From NCBI GenBank assembly GCA_947623455.1, contig OX392530.1, positions 35,247,405 to 35,311,404 of the forward strand: 64,000 nt of DNA, written 5' to 3'. Every line of letters begins with the position of its first letter. Positions within the stretch are counted from its first letter, which is position 1. Positions 1-15,110 of this stretch are shown piece by piece. The DNA comes from Mimachlamys varia (taxonomy: Eukaryota; Mollusca; Bivalvia; Pectinida; Pectinidae). The notes beneath the pieces were generated by a model. It ran no database searches. It worked only from the letters and a program-made list of their open reading frames with translations, and had not been told where the DNA came from. The position numbers and the translations under genes are program-made.

Positions 1-3000
1 TAGTCCACCCAAAATTGCAGTGTGTAGAATCACAGACTGTACTTACAGTGGTTGCAATACACTTGTCCAGTCCACACCGCACTACAGTGTGTAGAATCAC
101 AGACTGTACTTACACTGGTTCTAATACACTGGTCCAGTCCAACCAACACTACAGTGTGTAGAATTACAGACTGTACTTACACTGGTTACAATACACTGGT
201 CCAGTCCACCCTGCACTACAGTGTGTAGAAGCACAGACTGTACACTATACTTACACTGGTTACAATACACTGGTCCAGTCCACTCCACACTACAGTGTGT
301 AGAATCACAGACTGTACGTACATTGGTTACAATACACTGGTCCAGTCCACCCTGCACTACAGTGTGTAGAAGCACAGACTGTACACTGTACTTACACTGG
401 TTACAATACACTGGTCCAGTCCACTCCACACTACAGTGTGTAGAATCACAGACTGTACTTACACTGGTTACAATACACTTGTCCAGTCCACACCGCACTA
501 CAGTGTGTAGAATCACAAATTGTACTTACACTGGTTACAATACACTGGTTACAATACACTGGTTTAGTCCATCCAACACTACAGTGTGTAGAATCACAGA
601 CTGTACTTACAATGGTTGCAATACACTGGTCCAGTCCACCCCGCGCTACAGTGTGGAGAATTACAAACTGTACCTACACTGGTTACACTACATGTACACT
701 GGTCTAGTCCACCCCGCACTACAGTCGGTAGAATCAGAGACTGTACTTACGCTGGTTACAATACACTGGTCGAGTCCACCCCGCACTACAGTGTGTAGAA
801 TCACAGACTGTACTTACTCTGGTTACACTTTGTGTATACTGGTCTAATTAACCCTGCAGTGCAGTATGTAGAATCATAGACTGTATTTACACTGGTTACA
901 ATACACTGGTCCAGTCCACCTCGCACTACAGTGTGTATAATCACAGACTGTACTTATACTGGTTACAATACACTGGTCCAGTCCATCCCGCATTACAGTG
1001 TGTTTAATCACAGACTGTACTTACGCTGGTTCCAATACACTGGTCCAGTCCACCCCGCACTACAGTGTGTAGAATCACAGATTGTACTTACACTGATTAC
1101 AATACACTGGTTAGAATACACTGGTCCAGTCCAACCCACACTAGAGTGTGTAGAATACCAGACTGTACTTACACTGGTTACACTATATGTATACTGGTTT
1201 AATCAACCCCGCAGTTCAGTATGTAGAACCTAGACTGTATTTACACTGGTTACAATACACTGGTCCAGTCCACCTCGCACTACAGTGTGTATACTCACAG
1301 ACTGTACTTACATTGGTTACAATACACTGGTCCAGTGCCCCTCCCCGCACTACAGTGTGTAGAATCACAGATTGTACTTACACTGGTTACAATACAGTGG
1401 TTAGAATACACTGGTCCAGTCCACCCCACACTACAGTGTATAGAATCACAGACTGTACTTACACTGGTTACAATACACTGGTCAGGTTCACCCAACATTA
1501 CAGTGTGTAGAATCACAGACTGTACGTACATTGGTTACAATACTCTGGTCCAGTCCACCCCGCACTAAAGTGGGTAAAAGCACAGACTGTACTTACACTG
1601 GTTACAATACACTGGTTTAGTCCATCCCGCAATACAGTGTGTAGAATCACAGACTGTACTTACACTGGTTACAATACACTTGTCCAGTCGACACCGCACT
1701 ACAGTGTGTAGAATCACAGACTGTACTTACACTGGTTACAATACACTTGTCCAGTCCACACCGCACTACAGTGTGTAGAATCACAGATTGTACTTACACT
1801 GGTTACAATACACTGGTTACAATACACTGGTTTAGTCCACCCAACATTACAGTGTGTAGAATCACAGACTATACTTACAATGGTTGCAATATACTTGTCC
1901 AGTCCACACCGCACTACAGTGTGTAGAATCACAGACTGTTCTTACACTGGTTACAATACACTGGTCCAGTCCACCCTGCACTACAGTGTGTAGAAGCACA
2001 GACTGTACACTATACTTACACTGGTTACAATACACTGGTCCAGTCCACTCCACACTACAGTGTGTAGAATCACAGACTGTACGTACATTGGTTACAATAC
2101 ACTGGTCCAGTCCACCCTGCACTACAGTGTGTAGAAGCACAGACTGTACGTACATTGGTTACAATACACTGGTCCAGTCCACCCTGCACTACAGTGTGTA
2201 GAAGCACAGACTGTACACTGTACTTATACTGGTTACAATACACTGGTCCAGTCCACTCCACACTACAGTGTGTAGAATCACAGACTGTACTTACACTGGT
2301 TACAATACACTGGTTTTGTCCACCCCGCAATACAGTGTGTAGAATCACAGACTGTACTTACACTGGTTAGAATACACTGGTTCAGTCCATCCCACACTAC
2401 AGTGTGTAGAAATATAGACTGTTCTTACTCTGGTTACACTATATGTACACTGGTCCAGTCAACCATGCAGTTCAGTATGTAGAATCATAAACTGTTCTTA
2501 TTCTGGTTACACTATATGTACACTGGTCCAGTCAACCGTGCAGTTCAGTATGTAGAATCACACACTGTACTTACACTGGTTACAATACACTGGTAAGGTT
2601 CACCCAACATTACAGTGTGTAGAATCACAGACTGTACGTACATTGGTTACAATACTCTGGTCCAGTCCACCCCGCACTACAGTGGGTAGAAGCACAGACT
2701 GTACTTACAATGGTTACAATACACTGGTTTAGTCCACCCCGCACTACAGTGTGTAGAATCACAGATGGTACTTACACTGGTTACAATACACTGGTCCCGT
2801 CCACCCCACACTACACCGTGTAGAAGCACAGACTGTACTTACACTGGTTACAATACACTGGTCCAGTCCACCCAACACTACAGTGTGTAGAATCACAGAC
2901 TGTACTTACACTGGTCACCATACACTGGCCCAGTCAACCCGGTGCTACAGTGTGTACAATCACAGACGGTACTTACACTGATTACAGTACACTGGTCCAG

Positions 3001-5046
3001 TCCACCCCGCACTACAGTGTGTAGAATCACAGACTGTACTTACATTGGTTACAATACACTGGTCCAGTCCACCCCGCACTACAGTGTGTAGAATCACAGA
3101 CTGTACGTACATTGATTACAATAGAATGGTCCAGTCCAGCCCGCCATACAGTGTGTAGAATCACAGACTGTACTTACACTGGTTACAATACACTGGTTTA
3201 GTCCACCCAACACTACAGTGTGTAGAATCACAGACTGTACTTACACTGGTTGCAATACACTGGTCCAGTCCAACCCGCGCTACAGTGTGGAGAATCACAG
3301 ACTGTACTTACACTGGTTACAATACACTGGTCCAGTCCACCCAACACTACAGTGTGTAGAATCACAGACTGTACCTACACTGGTTACACTACATGTACAC
3401 TGGTCTAGTCCACCCCGCACTACAGTCGGTAGAATCACAGACTGTACTTACATTGGTTACAAAGCATTGGTCTAGTCCATCCCGCACTACAGTGTGTAGA
3501 ATCACAGACTGCACTTACACTGGTTACAATACACTGGTCCAGTCCACCCCACACTACAGTGTGTAGAATCACAGACTGTACTTACACTGGTTACAATACA
3601 CTGGTCCAGTGCACCCAACACTACAGTGTGTAGAATCACAGACTGTACTTACACTGGTTACAAAGCATTGGTCCAGTCCACCCCACACTTCAGTGTGTAG
3701 AATCACAGACTGTACTTACACTGGTTACAATACACTGGTCCAGTCCACCCAACACTACAGTGTGTAGAATCACAGACTGTACTTACATTGGTTACAAAGC
3801 ATTGGTCCAGTCCACCCCACACTTCAGTGTGTAGAATCACAGACTGTACTTACACTGGTTACAATACACTGGTCCACTCCACCCAACACTACAGTGTGTA
3901 GAATCACAGACTGTACTTACACTGGTCACCATACACTGGCCCAGTCAACCCGGTGCTACAGTGTGTACAATCACAGACGGTACTTACACTGATTACAGTA
4001 CACTGGTCCAGTCCACCCCGCACTACAGTGTGTAGAATCACAGACTGTACTTACATTGGTAACAATACACTGGTCCAGTCCACCCCGCACTACAGTGTGT
4101 AGAATCACAGACTGTACGTACATTGGTTACAATAGAATGGTCCAGTCCAGCCCGCAATACAGTGTGTAGAATCACAGACTGTACTTACACTGGTTACAAT
4201 ACACTGGTCCAGTCCACCCCGCATTTCAGTGTGTAGAAGCACAGACTGTACTTACACTGGTTACAATACACTGGTTTAGTCCACCCAACACTACAGTGTG
4301 TAGAATCACAGACTGTACATACAATGGTTGCAATACACTGGTCCAGTCCAACCCGCGCTACAGTGTGGAGAATTACAAAATGTACCTACACTGGTTACAC
4401 TACATGTACACTGGTCTAGTCCACCCCGCACTACAGTCGGTAGAATCACAGACTGTACTTACATTGGTTACAAAGCATTGGTCTAGTCCATCCCGCACTA
4501 CAGTGTGTAGAATCACAGACTGTACTTACACTGGTTACAATACACTGGTCCAGTCCACCCCACACTTCAGTGTGTAGAATCACAGACTGTACTTACACTG
4601 GTTACAATACACTGGTCCAGTGCACCCAACACTACAGTGTGTAGAATCACAGACTGTACTTACACTGGTTACAAAGCATTGGTCCAGTCCACCCCACACT
4701 TCAGTGTGTAGAATCACAGACTGTACTTACACTGGTTACAATACACTGGTCCAGTCCACCCAACACTACAGTGTGTAGAATCACAGACTGTACTTACATT
4801 GGTTACAAAGCATTGGTCCAGTCCACCCCACACTACAGTGTGTAGAAGCACAGACTGTAATTAAACTGGTTACAATACACTGGTCCAGTCCACCCCGCAC
4901 TACAGTGTGTAGAATCACAGACTGTACTTACATTGGTTACAAAGCATTGGTCCAGTCCACCCCACACTACAGTGTGTAGAAGCACAGACTGTAATTAAAC
5001 TGGTTACAATACACTGGTCCAGTCCACCCCGCACTACAGTCGGTAG

Positions 5047-7229
5047 AATCACAGACTGTACTTACACTGGTTACAATACACTGGTCAGGTTCACCCAACA
5101 TTACAGTGTGTAGAATCACAGACTGTACGTACATTGGTTACAATACTCTGGTCCAGTCCACCCCGCACTAAAGTGGTTAAAAGCACAGACTGTACTTACA
5201 CTGGTTACAATACACTGGTTTAGTCCATCCCGCAATACAGTGTGTAGAATCACAGACTGTACTTACACTGGTTACAATACACTTGTCCAGTCGACACCGC
5301 ACTACAGTGTGTAGAATCACAGACTGTACTTACACTGGTTACAATACACTTGTCCAGTCCACACCGCACTACAGTGTGTAGAATCACAGATTGTACTTAC
5401 ACTGGTTACAATACACTGGTTACAATACACTGGTTTAGTCCACCCAACATTACAGTGTGTAGAATCACAGACTGTACTTACAATGGTTGCAATATACTTG
5501 TCCAGTCCACACCGCACTACAGTGTGTAGAATCACAGACTGTTCTTACACTGGTTACAATACACTGGTCCAGTCCACCCTGCACTACAGTGTGTAGAAGC
5601 ACAGACTGTACACTATACTTACACTGGTTACAATACACTGGTCCAGTCCACTCCACACTACAGTGTGTAGAATCACAGACTGTACGTACATTGGTTACAA
5701 TACACTGGTCCAGTCCACCCTGCACTACAGTGTGTAGAAGCACAGACTGTACTTACACTGGTTAGAATACACTGGTTCAGTCCATCCCACACTACAGTGT
5801 GTAGAAATATAGACTGTTCTTACTCTGGTTACACTATATGTACACTGGTCCAGTCAACCATGCAGTTCAGTATGTAGAATCATAAACTGTTCTTATTCTG
5901 GTTACACTATATGTACACTGGTCCAGTCAACCGTGCAGTTCAGTATGTAGAATCACACACTGTACTTACACTGGTTACAATACACTGGTAAGGTTCACCC
6001 AACATTACAGTGTGTAGAATCACAGACTGTACGTACATTGGTTACAATACTCTGGTCCAGTCCACCCCGCACTACAGTGGGTAGAAGCACAGACTGTACT
6101 TACAATGGTTACAATACACTGGTTTAGTCCACCCCGCACTACAGTGTGTAGAATCACAGATGGTACTTACACTGGTTACAATACACTGGTCCCGTCCACC
6201 CCACACTACACTGTGTAGAAGCACAGACTGTACTTACACTGGTTACAATACACTGGTCCAGTCCACCCAACACTACAGTGTGTAGAATCACAGACTGTAC
6301 TTAAACTGGTCACCATACACTGGCCCAGTCAACCCGGTGCTACAGTGTGTACAATCACAGACGGTATTTACACTGATTACAGTACACTGGTCCAGTCCAC
6401 CCCGCACTACAGTGTGTAGAATCACAGACTGTACTTACATTGGTTACAATACACTGGTCCAGTCCACCCCGCACTACAGTGTGTAGAATCACAGACTGTA
6501 CGTACATTGATTACAATAGAATGGTCCAGTCCAGCCCGCCATACAGTGTGTAGAATCACAGACTGTACTTACACTGGTTACAATACACTGGTTTAGTCCA
6601 CCCAACACTACAGTGTGTAGAATCACAGACTGTACTTACAATGGTTGCAATACACTGGTCCAGTCCAACCCGCGCTACAGTGTGGAGAATCACAGACTGT
6701 ACTTACACTGGTTACAATACACTGGTCCAGTCCACCCAACACTACAGTGTGTAGAATCACAGACTGTACCTACACTGGTTACACTACATGTACACTGGTC
6801 TAGTCCACCCCGCACTGCAGTCGGTAGAATCACAGACTGCACTTACACTGGTTACAATACACTGGTCCAGTCCACCACACACTACAGTGTGTAGAATCAC
6901 AGACTGTACTTACACTGGTTACAATACACTGGTCCAGTGCACCCAACACTACAGTGTGTAGAATCACAGACTGTACTTACACTGGTTACAAAGCATTGGT
7001 CCAGTCCACCCCACACTTCAGTGTGTAGAATCACAGACTGTACTTACACTGGTTACAATACACTGGTCCAGTCCACCCAACACTACAGTATGTAGAATCA
7101 CAGACTGTACTTACATTGGTTACAAAGCATTGGTCCAGTCCACCCCACACTTCAGTGTGTAGAATCACAGACTGTACTTACACTGGTTACAATACACTGG
7201 TCCAGTCCACCCCGCACTACAGTCGGTAG
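5047..7229. repeat. Higher-order repeat, copy 1 (~2.18 kb)
   Basis: A block of about 32 units is repeated almost verbatim immediately downstream at an offset of 2183 bp. Diagnostic variants recur in the same order, such as the CAGGTTCACCCAACATTAC unit, the ACTATATGTAC units and the CACCATACACTGGCCC unit. Parts also match 1.7-4.3 kb at offsets near 3400-3600 bp. Boundaries are approximate. Confidence 0.8.
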
Positions 7230-9440
7230 AATCACAGACTGTACTTACACTGGTTACAATACACTGGTCAGGTTCACCCAACATTACAGTGTGTAGAATC
7301 ACAGACTGTACGTACATTGGTTACAATACTCTGGTCCAGTCCACCCCGCACTAAAGTGGTTAAAAGCACAGACTGTACTTACACTGGTTACAATACACTG
7401 GTTTAGTCCATCCCGCAATACAGTGTGTAGAATCACAGACTGTACTTACACTGGTTACAATACACTTGTCCAGTCGACACCGCACTACAGTGTGTAGAAT
7501 CACAGACTGTACTTACACTGGTTACAATACACTTGTCCAGTCCACACCGCACTACAGTGTGTAGAATCACAGATTGTACTTACACTGGTTACAATACACT
7601 GGTTACAATACACTGGTTTAGTCCACCCAACATTACAGTGTGTAGAATCACAGACTGTACTTACAATGGTTGCAATATACTTGTCCAGTCCACACCGCAC
7701 TACAGTGTGTAGAATCACAGACTGTTCTTACACTGGTTACAATACACTGGTCCAGTCCACCCTGCACTACAGTGTGTAGAAGCACAGACTGTACACTATA
7801 CTTACACTGGTTACAATACACTGGTCCAGTCCACTCCACACTACAGTGTGTAGAATCACAGACTGTACGTACATTGGTTACAATACACTGGTCCAGTCCA
7901 CCCTGCACTACAGTGTGTAGAAGCACAGACTGTACTTACACTGGTTAGAATACACTGGTTCAGTCCATCCCACACTACAGTGTGTAGAAATATAGACTGT
8001 TCTTACTCTGGTTACACTATATGTACACTGGTCCAGTCAACCATGCAGTTCAGTATGTAGAATCATAAACTGTTCTTATTCTGGTTACACTATATGTACA
8101 CTGGTCCAGTCAACCGTGCAGTTCAGTATGTAGAATCACACACTGTACTTACACTGGTTACAATACACTGGTAAGGTTCACCCAACATTACAGTGTGTAG
8201 AATCACAGACTGTACGTACATTGGTTACAATACTCTGGTCCAGTCCACCCCGCACTACAGTGGGTAGAAGCACAGACTGTACTTACAATGGTTACAATAC
8301 ACTGGTTTAGTCCACCCCGCACTACAGTGTGTAGAATCACAGATGGTACTTACACTGGTTACAATACACTGGTCCCGTCCACCCAACACTACACTGTGTA
8401 GAAGCACAGACTGTACTTACACTGGTTACAATACACTGGTCCAGTCCACCCAACACTACAGTGTGTAGAATCACAGACTGTACTTACACTGGTCACCATA
8501 CACTGGCCCAGTCAACCCGGTGTTACAGTGTGTACAATCACAGACGGTATTTACACTGATTACAGTACACTGGTCCAGTCCACCCCGCACTACAGTGTGT
8601 AGAATCACAGACTGTACTTACATTGGTTACAATACACTGGTCCAGTCCACCCCGCACTACAGTGTGTAGAATCACAGACTGTACGTACATTGATTACAAT
8701 AGAATGGTCCAGTCCAGCCCGCCATACAGTGTGTAGAATCACAGACTGTACTTACACTGGTTACAATACACTGGTTTAGTCCACCCAACACTACAGTGTG
8801 TAGAATCACAGACTGTACTTACAATGGTTGCAATACACTGGTCCAGTCCAACCCGCGCTACAGTGTGGAGAATCACAGACTGTACTTACACTGGTTACAA
8901 TACACTGGTCCAGTCCACCCAACACTACAGTGTGTAGAATCACAGACTGTACCTACACTGGTTACACTACATGTACACTGGTCTAGTCCACCCCGCACTG
9001 CAGTCGGTAGAATCACAGACTGTACTTACATTGGTTACAAAGCATTGGTCTAGTCCATCCCGCACTACAGTGTGTAGAATCACAGACTGCACTTACACTG
9101 GTTACAATACACTGGTCCAGTCCACCACACACTACAGTGTGTAGAATCACAGACTGTACTTACACTGGTTACAATACACTGGTCCAGTGCACCCAACACT
9201 ACAGTGTGTAGAATCACAGACTGTACTTACACTGGTTACAAAGCATTGGTCCAGTCCACCCCACACTTCAGTGTGTAGAATCACAGACTGTACTTACACT
9301 GGTTACAATACACTGGTCCAGTCCACCCAACACTACAGTGTGTAGAATCACAGACTGTACTTACATTGGTTACAAAGCATTGGTCCAGTCCACCCCACAC
9401 TTCAGTGTGTAGAATCACAGACTGTACTTACACTGGTTAC
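7230..9440. repeat. Higher-order repeat, copy 2 (~2.2 kb)
   Basis: This is the second copy of the block at 5047-7229. The offset is 2183 bp through about 8990 and 2250 bp afterwards, so copy 2 gained one 67-bp unit. Sequence around 9874-10155 additionally matches 4296-4577 at an offset of 5578 bp, showing more than one round of large-block duplication. Confidence 0.75.
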
Positions 9441-12400
9441 AATACACTGGTCCAGTCCACCCAACACTACAGTGTGTAGAATCACAGACTGTACTTACAC
9501 TGGTCACCATACACTGGCCCAGTCAACCCGGTGCTACAGTGTGTACAATCACAGACGGTACTTACACTGATTACAGTACACTGGTCCAGTCCACTCCGCA
9601 CTACAGTGTGTAGAATCACAGACTGTACTTACATTGGTAACAATACACTGGTCCAGTCCACCCCGCACTACAGTGTGTAGAATCACAGACTGTACGTACA
9701 TTGGTTACAATAGAATGGTCCAGTCCAGCCCGCAATACAGTGTGTAGAATCACAGACTGTACTTACACTGGTTACAATACACTGGTCCAGTCCACCCCGC
9801 ATTTCAGTGTGTAGAAGCACAGACTGTAGTTACACTGGTTACAATACACTGGTTTAGTCCACCCAACACTACAGTGTGTAGAATCACAGACTGTACATAC
9901 AATGGTTGCAATACACTGGTCCAGTCCAACCCGCGCTACAGTGTGGAGAATTACAAAATGTACCTACACTGGTTACACTACATTTACACTGGTCTAGTCC
10001 ACCCCGCACTACAGTCGGTTGAATCACAGACTGTACTTACATTGGTTACAAAGCATTGGTCTAGTCCATCCCGCACTACAGTGTGTAGAATCACAGACTG
10101 TACTTACACTGGTTACAATACACTGGTCCAGTCCACCCAACACTACAGTGTGTAGAATCACAGACTGTACTTACACTGGTTACAATACACTGGTCCAGTG
10201 CACCCAACACTACAGTGTGTAGAATCACAGACTGTACTTACACTGGTTACAAAGCATTGGTCCAGTCCACCCCACACTTCAGTGTGTAGAATCACAGACT
10301 GTACTTACACTGGTTACAATACACTGGTCCAGTCTACCCAACACTACAGTGTGTAGAATCACAGACTGTACTTACATTGGTTACAAAGCATTGGTCCAGT
10401 CCACCCCACACTACAGTGTGTAGAAGCACAGACTGTAATTAAACTGGTTACAATACACTGGTCCAGTCCACCCCGCACTACAGTGTGTAGAATCACAGAC
10501 TGTACTTACATTGGTTACAAAGCATTGGTCCAGTCCACCCCACACTACAGTGTGTAGAAGCACAGACTGTAATTAAACTGGTTACAATACACTGGTCCAG
10601 TCCACCCCGCACTACATTCGGTAGAATCACAGACTGTACTTACATTGGTTACAATACACTGATCCAGTCCATCCCGCACTACAGTCGGTAGAATCACAGA
10701 CTGTACTTACATTGGTTACAATACACTGGTCCAGTCCATCCCGCACTACAGTCGGTAGAATCAGAGACTGTACTTACACTGGTTACAATACACTGGTCCA
10801 GTCCATCCCACACTACAGTTTGTAGAAGCACAGACTGTACTTACACTGGTTACAATACACTGGTCCAGTCCACCCAACACTACAGTGTGTAGAATCACAG
10901 ACTGTACTTACACTGGTCACCATACACTGGCCCAATCAACCCGGTGCTACAGTGTGTACAATCACAGACGGTACTTACACTGATTACAGTACACTGGTCC
11001 AGTCCACCCCGCACTACAGTGTGTAGAATCACAGACTGTACGTACATTGGTTACAATACACTGGTCCAGTCCACCCCGCACTACAGTGTGTAGAATCACA
11101 GACTGTACGTACATTGGTTACAATAAAATGGTCCAGTCCAGCCCGCAATACAGTGTGTAGAATCACAGATTGTACTTACACTGGTTACAATACATTGGTC
11201 CGATCCACCCCGCATTTCAGTGTGTAGAAGCACAGACTGTACTTACACTGGTTACAATACACTGGTTTAGTCCACCCAACACTACAGTGTGTAAAATCAC
11301 AAACTGTACTTACAATATTTGCAATACACTGGTCCAGTCCACCCCGCACTACAGTGTGTAGAATCACATACTGTACTTAGCTGGTTGCAATACACTGGTC
11401 CAGTCCACCCCACACTACAGTTTGTAGAAGCACAGACTGTACTTACGCTGGTTACAATACACTGGTCCAGTCCACCCCGCACTACAGTGTGTAGAATCAC
11501 AGACTGTACTTACGCTGGTTACAATACACTGGTCCAGTCTAACCCGCACTACAGTGTGTAGAATCACAGATTGTACTTACACTGGTTATAATACACTGGT
11601 TTAGAATACACTGGTCCAGTCCACCCCATACTAGAGTGTGTAGAATCCCAGACTGTACTTACTCTGGTTACACTATATGTATACTGGTCTAATCAACCCT
11701 GCAGTTCAGTAAATAGAATCATAGACTGTTCTTACTCTGGTTACACTATATGTACACTGGTCCAGTCAACCCTTCAGTTCAGTATGTAGAATCCTAAACT
11801 GTATTTACACTGGTTACATTACACTGGTCCAGTCCACCTCGCAGTACAGTGTATAGAATCACAGACTGTACTTACATTGGTTACAATACACTGGTCCAGT
11901 CCACCTCTCACTACAGTGTGTATACTCACAGACTGTACTTACATTGGTTACAATACACTGGTCCAGTGCCCCCCCCCGCCCTACAGTGTGTAGAATCACA
12001 GATTGAACTTACACTGGTTTCAATACACTGGTTAGAATACACTGGTCCAGTCCACCCCACACTACAGTGTGTAGAATCATAGACTGTTCTTACTCTGGTT
12101 ACACTATATGAACACTTGTGCAGCCAACCCTGCAGTTCAGTATGTAGAATCATAGACTGTACTTACACTGGTTACACTATATGTACACTGGTCCAGTCCA
12201 CCCCACACTACAGTGTATAGAATCACACACTGTACTTACACACTGGTTACAATACATTGGTCAGGTTCACCCCACATTACAGTGTGTAGAATCACAGACT
12301 GTACGTACATTGGTTACAATACTCTGGTCCAGTCCACCCCGCACTAAAGTGGGTAAAAGCACAGACTGTACTTACACTGGTTACAATACACTGGTTTAGT

Positions 12401-13699
12401 CCACCCCACAATACAGTGTGTAGAATCACAGACTGTACTTACACTGGTTACAATACACTTGTCCAGTCCACCCCGCACTAAAGTGGGTAAAAGCACAGAC
12501 TGTACTTACACTGGTTACAATACACTGGTTTAGTCCACCCCACAATACAGTGTGTAGAATCACAGACTGTACTTACACTGGTTACAATACACTTGTCCAG
12601 TCCACCCCGCACTAAAGTGGGTAAAAGCACAGACTGTACTTACACTGGTTACAATACACTGGTTTAGTCCACCCCACAATACAGTGTGTAGAATCACAGA
12701 CTGTACTTACACTGGTTACAATACACTGGTCCAGTCCACCCCGCACTACAGTGTGTAGAATCACAAACTGTACGTACATTGGTTACAATACACTGGTCCA
12801 GTCCACGCTGCACTACAGTGTGTAGAAGCACAGACTGTACACTGTACTTACACTGGTTACAATACACTGGTCCAGTCCACTCCACAATACAGTGTGTAGA
12901 ATCACAGACTGTACTTACACTGGTTACAATACACTGGTTTAGTCCACCCCGCAATACAGTGTGTAGAATCACAGACTGTACTTACACTGATTACAATACA
13001 TTGGTCAAGTCCACCCCGAACCATAGTGTGTATAATCACAGACTGTACTTACACTGGTTACAATACATTGGTCCAGTCCACCCCGAACCACAGTGTGTAG
13101 AATCACAGACTGTACTTACACTGATTGCAATACACTGGTCCAGTCCAACCCGCATTACAGTGTGAAGAATCACAGACTGTACTTACACTAATCGCAATAC
13201 ACCGGTCATGTCCACTCCGCATTACAGTGTGTAGAATCACAGACTGTACTTACGCTGGTTACAATACACTGGTCCAGTCCACCCCGCACTACAGTGTGTA
13301 GAATCACAGACTGTTCTTACACTGGTTACAATACACTGGTTTAGTCCACCCCACAATACAGTGTGTAGAATCACAGACTGTACTTACACTGGTTACAATA
13401 CACTGGTCTAGTCCACCCTGCACTACAGTGTGTAGAATCACAGACTGTACGTACATTGGTTACAATACACTGGTCCAGTCCACCCTGCACTACAGTGTGT
13501 AGAAGCACAGACTGTACACTGTACTTACACTGGTTACAATACACTGGTCCAGTCCACTCCACACTACAGTGTGTAGAATCACAGACTGTACTTACACTGG
13601 TTACAATACACTGGTTTAGTCCATCCTGCAATACAGTGTGTAGAATCACAGACTGTACTTACACTGGTTACAATACACTGGTCCAGTCTACCCCGCACT

Positions 13700-15110
13700 A
13701 CAGTGTGTAGAATCACAGATTGTACTTACACTGGTTACAATACACTGGTTAGAATACACTGGTTCAGTGCACCCCACACTACAGTGTGTAGAATCATAGA
13801 CTGTTCTTACTCTGGTTACACTATATGTACACTGATCCAGTCAACCATGCAGTTCAGTATGTAGAATCATAAACTGTACTTACACTGGTTACACTATATG
13901 TACACTGGTCCAGTCAACCGTGCAGTTCAGTATGTAGAATTATAGACTGTTCTTATTCTGGTTACACTATATGTACACTGGTCCAGTCCACCCCACACTA
14001 CAGTGTATAGAATCACACACTGTACTTACACTGGTTACAATACACTGGTCAGGTTCACCCCACATTACAGTGTGTAGAATCACAGACTGTACGTACATTG
14101 GTTACAATACTCTGGTCCAGTCCACCCCGCACTACAGTGGGTAGAATCACAGACTGTACTTACACTTGTTACAATACACTGGTCAGTCCACCCCACACTA
14201 CAGTGTATAGAATCACAGACTGTTCTTACACTGGTTACAATACATTGGTCAAGTCCACCACGAACCACAGTGTGTATAATCAAAGACTGTACTTACACTG
14301 GTTACAATACACTGGTTAGAATACACTGGTCCAGTCCACCCTACACTACAGTGTATAGAATCACAGACTGTACTTACACTGGTTACAATACACTGGTCAG
14401 GTTCACCCAACATTACAGTGTGTAGAATCACAGACTGTACGTACATTGGTTACAATACTCTGGTCCAGTCCACCCCGCACTAAAGTGGGTAAAAGCACAG
14501 ACTGTACTTAAACTGGTTACAATACACTTGTCCAGTTCACACCGCACTACAGTGTGTAGAATCACAGACTGTACTTACACTGGTTACAATACACTTGTCC
14601 AGTCCACACCGCACTACAGTGTGTAGAATCACAGATTGTACTTACACTGGTTACAATACACTGGTTACAATACACTGGTTTAGTCCACCCAACACTACAG
14701 TGTGTAGAATCACAGACTGTACTTACAATGGTTGCAATACACTGGTCCAGTCCACCCCGCGCTACAGTGTGGAGAATTACAAACTGTACCTACACTGGTT
14801 ACACTACATGTACACCGGTCTAGTCCACCCCGCACTACATTCGGTAGAATCACAGACTGTACTTACGCTGGTTACAATACACTGGTCGAGTCCACCCCGC
14901 ACTACAGTGTGTAGAATCACAGACTGTTCTTACTCTGGTTACACTTTATGTATACTGGTCTAATCAACCCTGCAGTTCAGTATGTAGAATCATAGACTGT
15001 ATTTACACTGGTTACAATACACTGGTCCAGTCCACCTCGCACTACAGTGTGTATAATCACAGACTGTACTTACACTGGTTACAATACACTGGTCCAGTCC
15101 ACCCCGCACT
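13700..15110. repeat. Higher-order repeat, 1411-bp copy 1
   Basis: A 1411-bp block (about 21 units) is repeated in direct tandem with the next entry. Several independent landmarks, at 14080, 14249, 14595 and 14732, all recur exactly 1411 bp later. The two copies look nearly identical by eye, so this duplication is probably recent. Confidence 0.85.
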
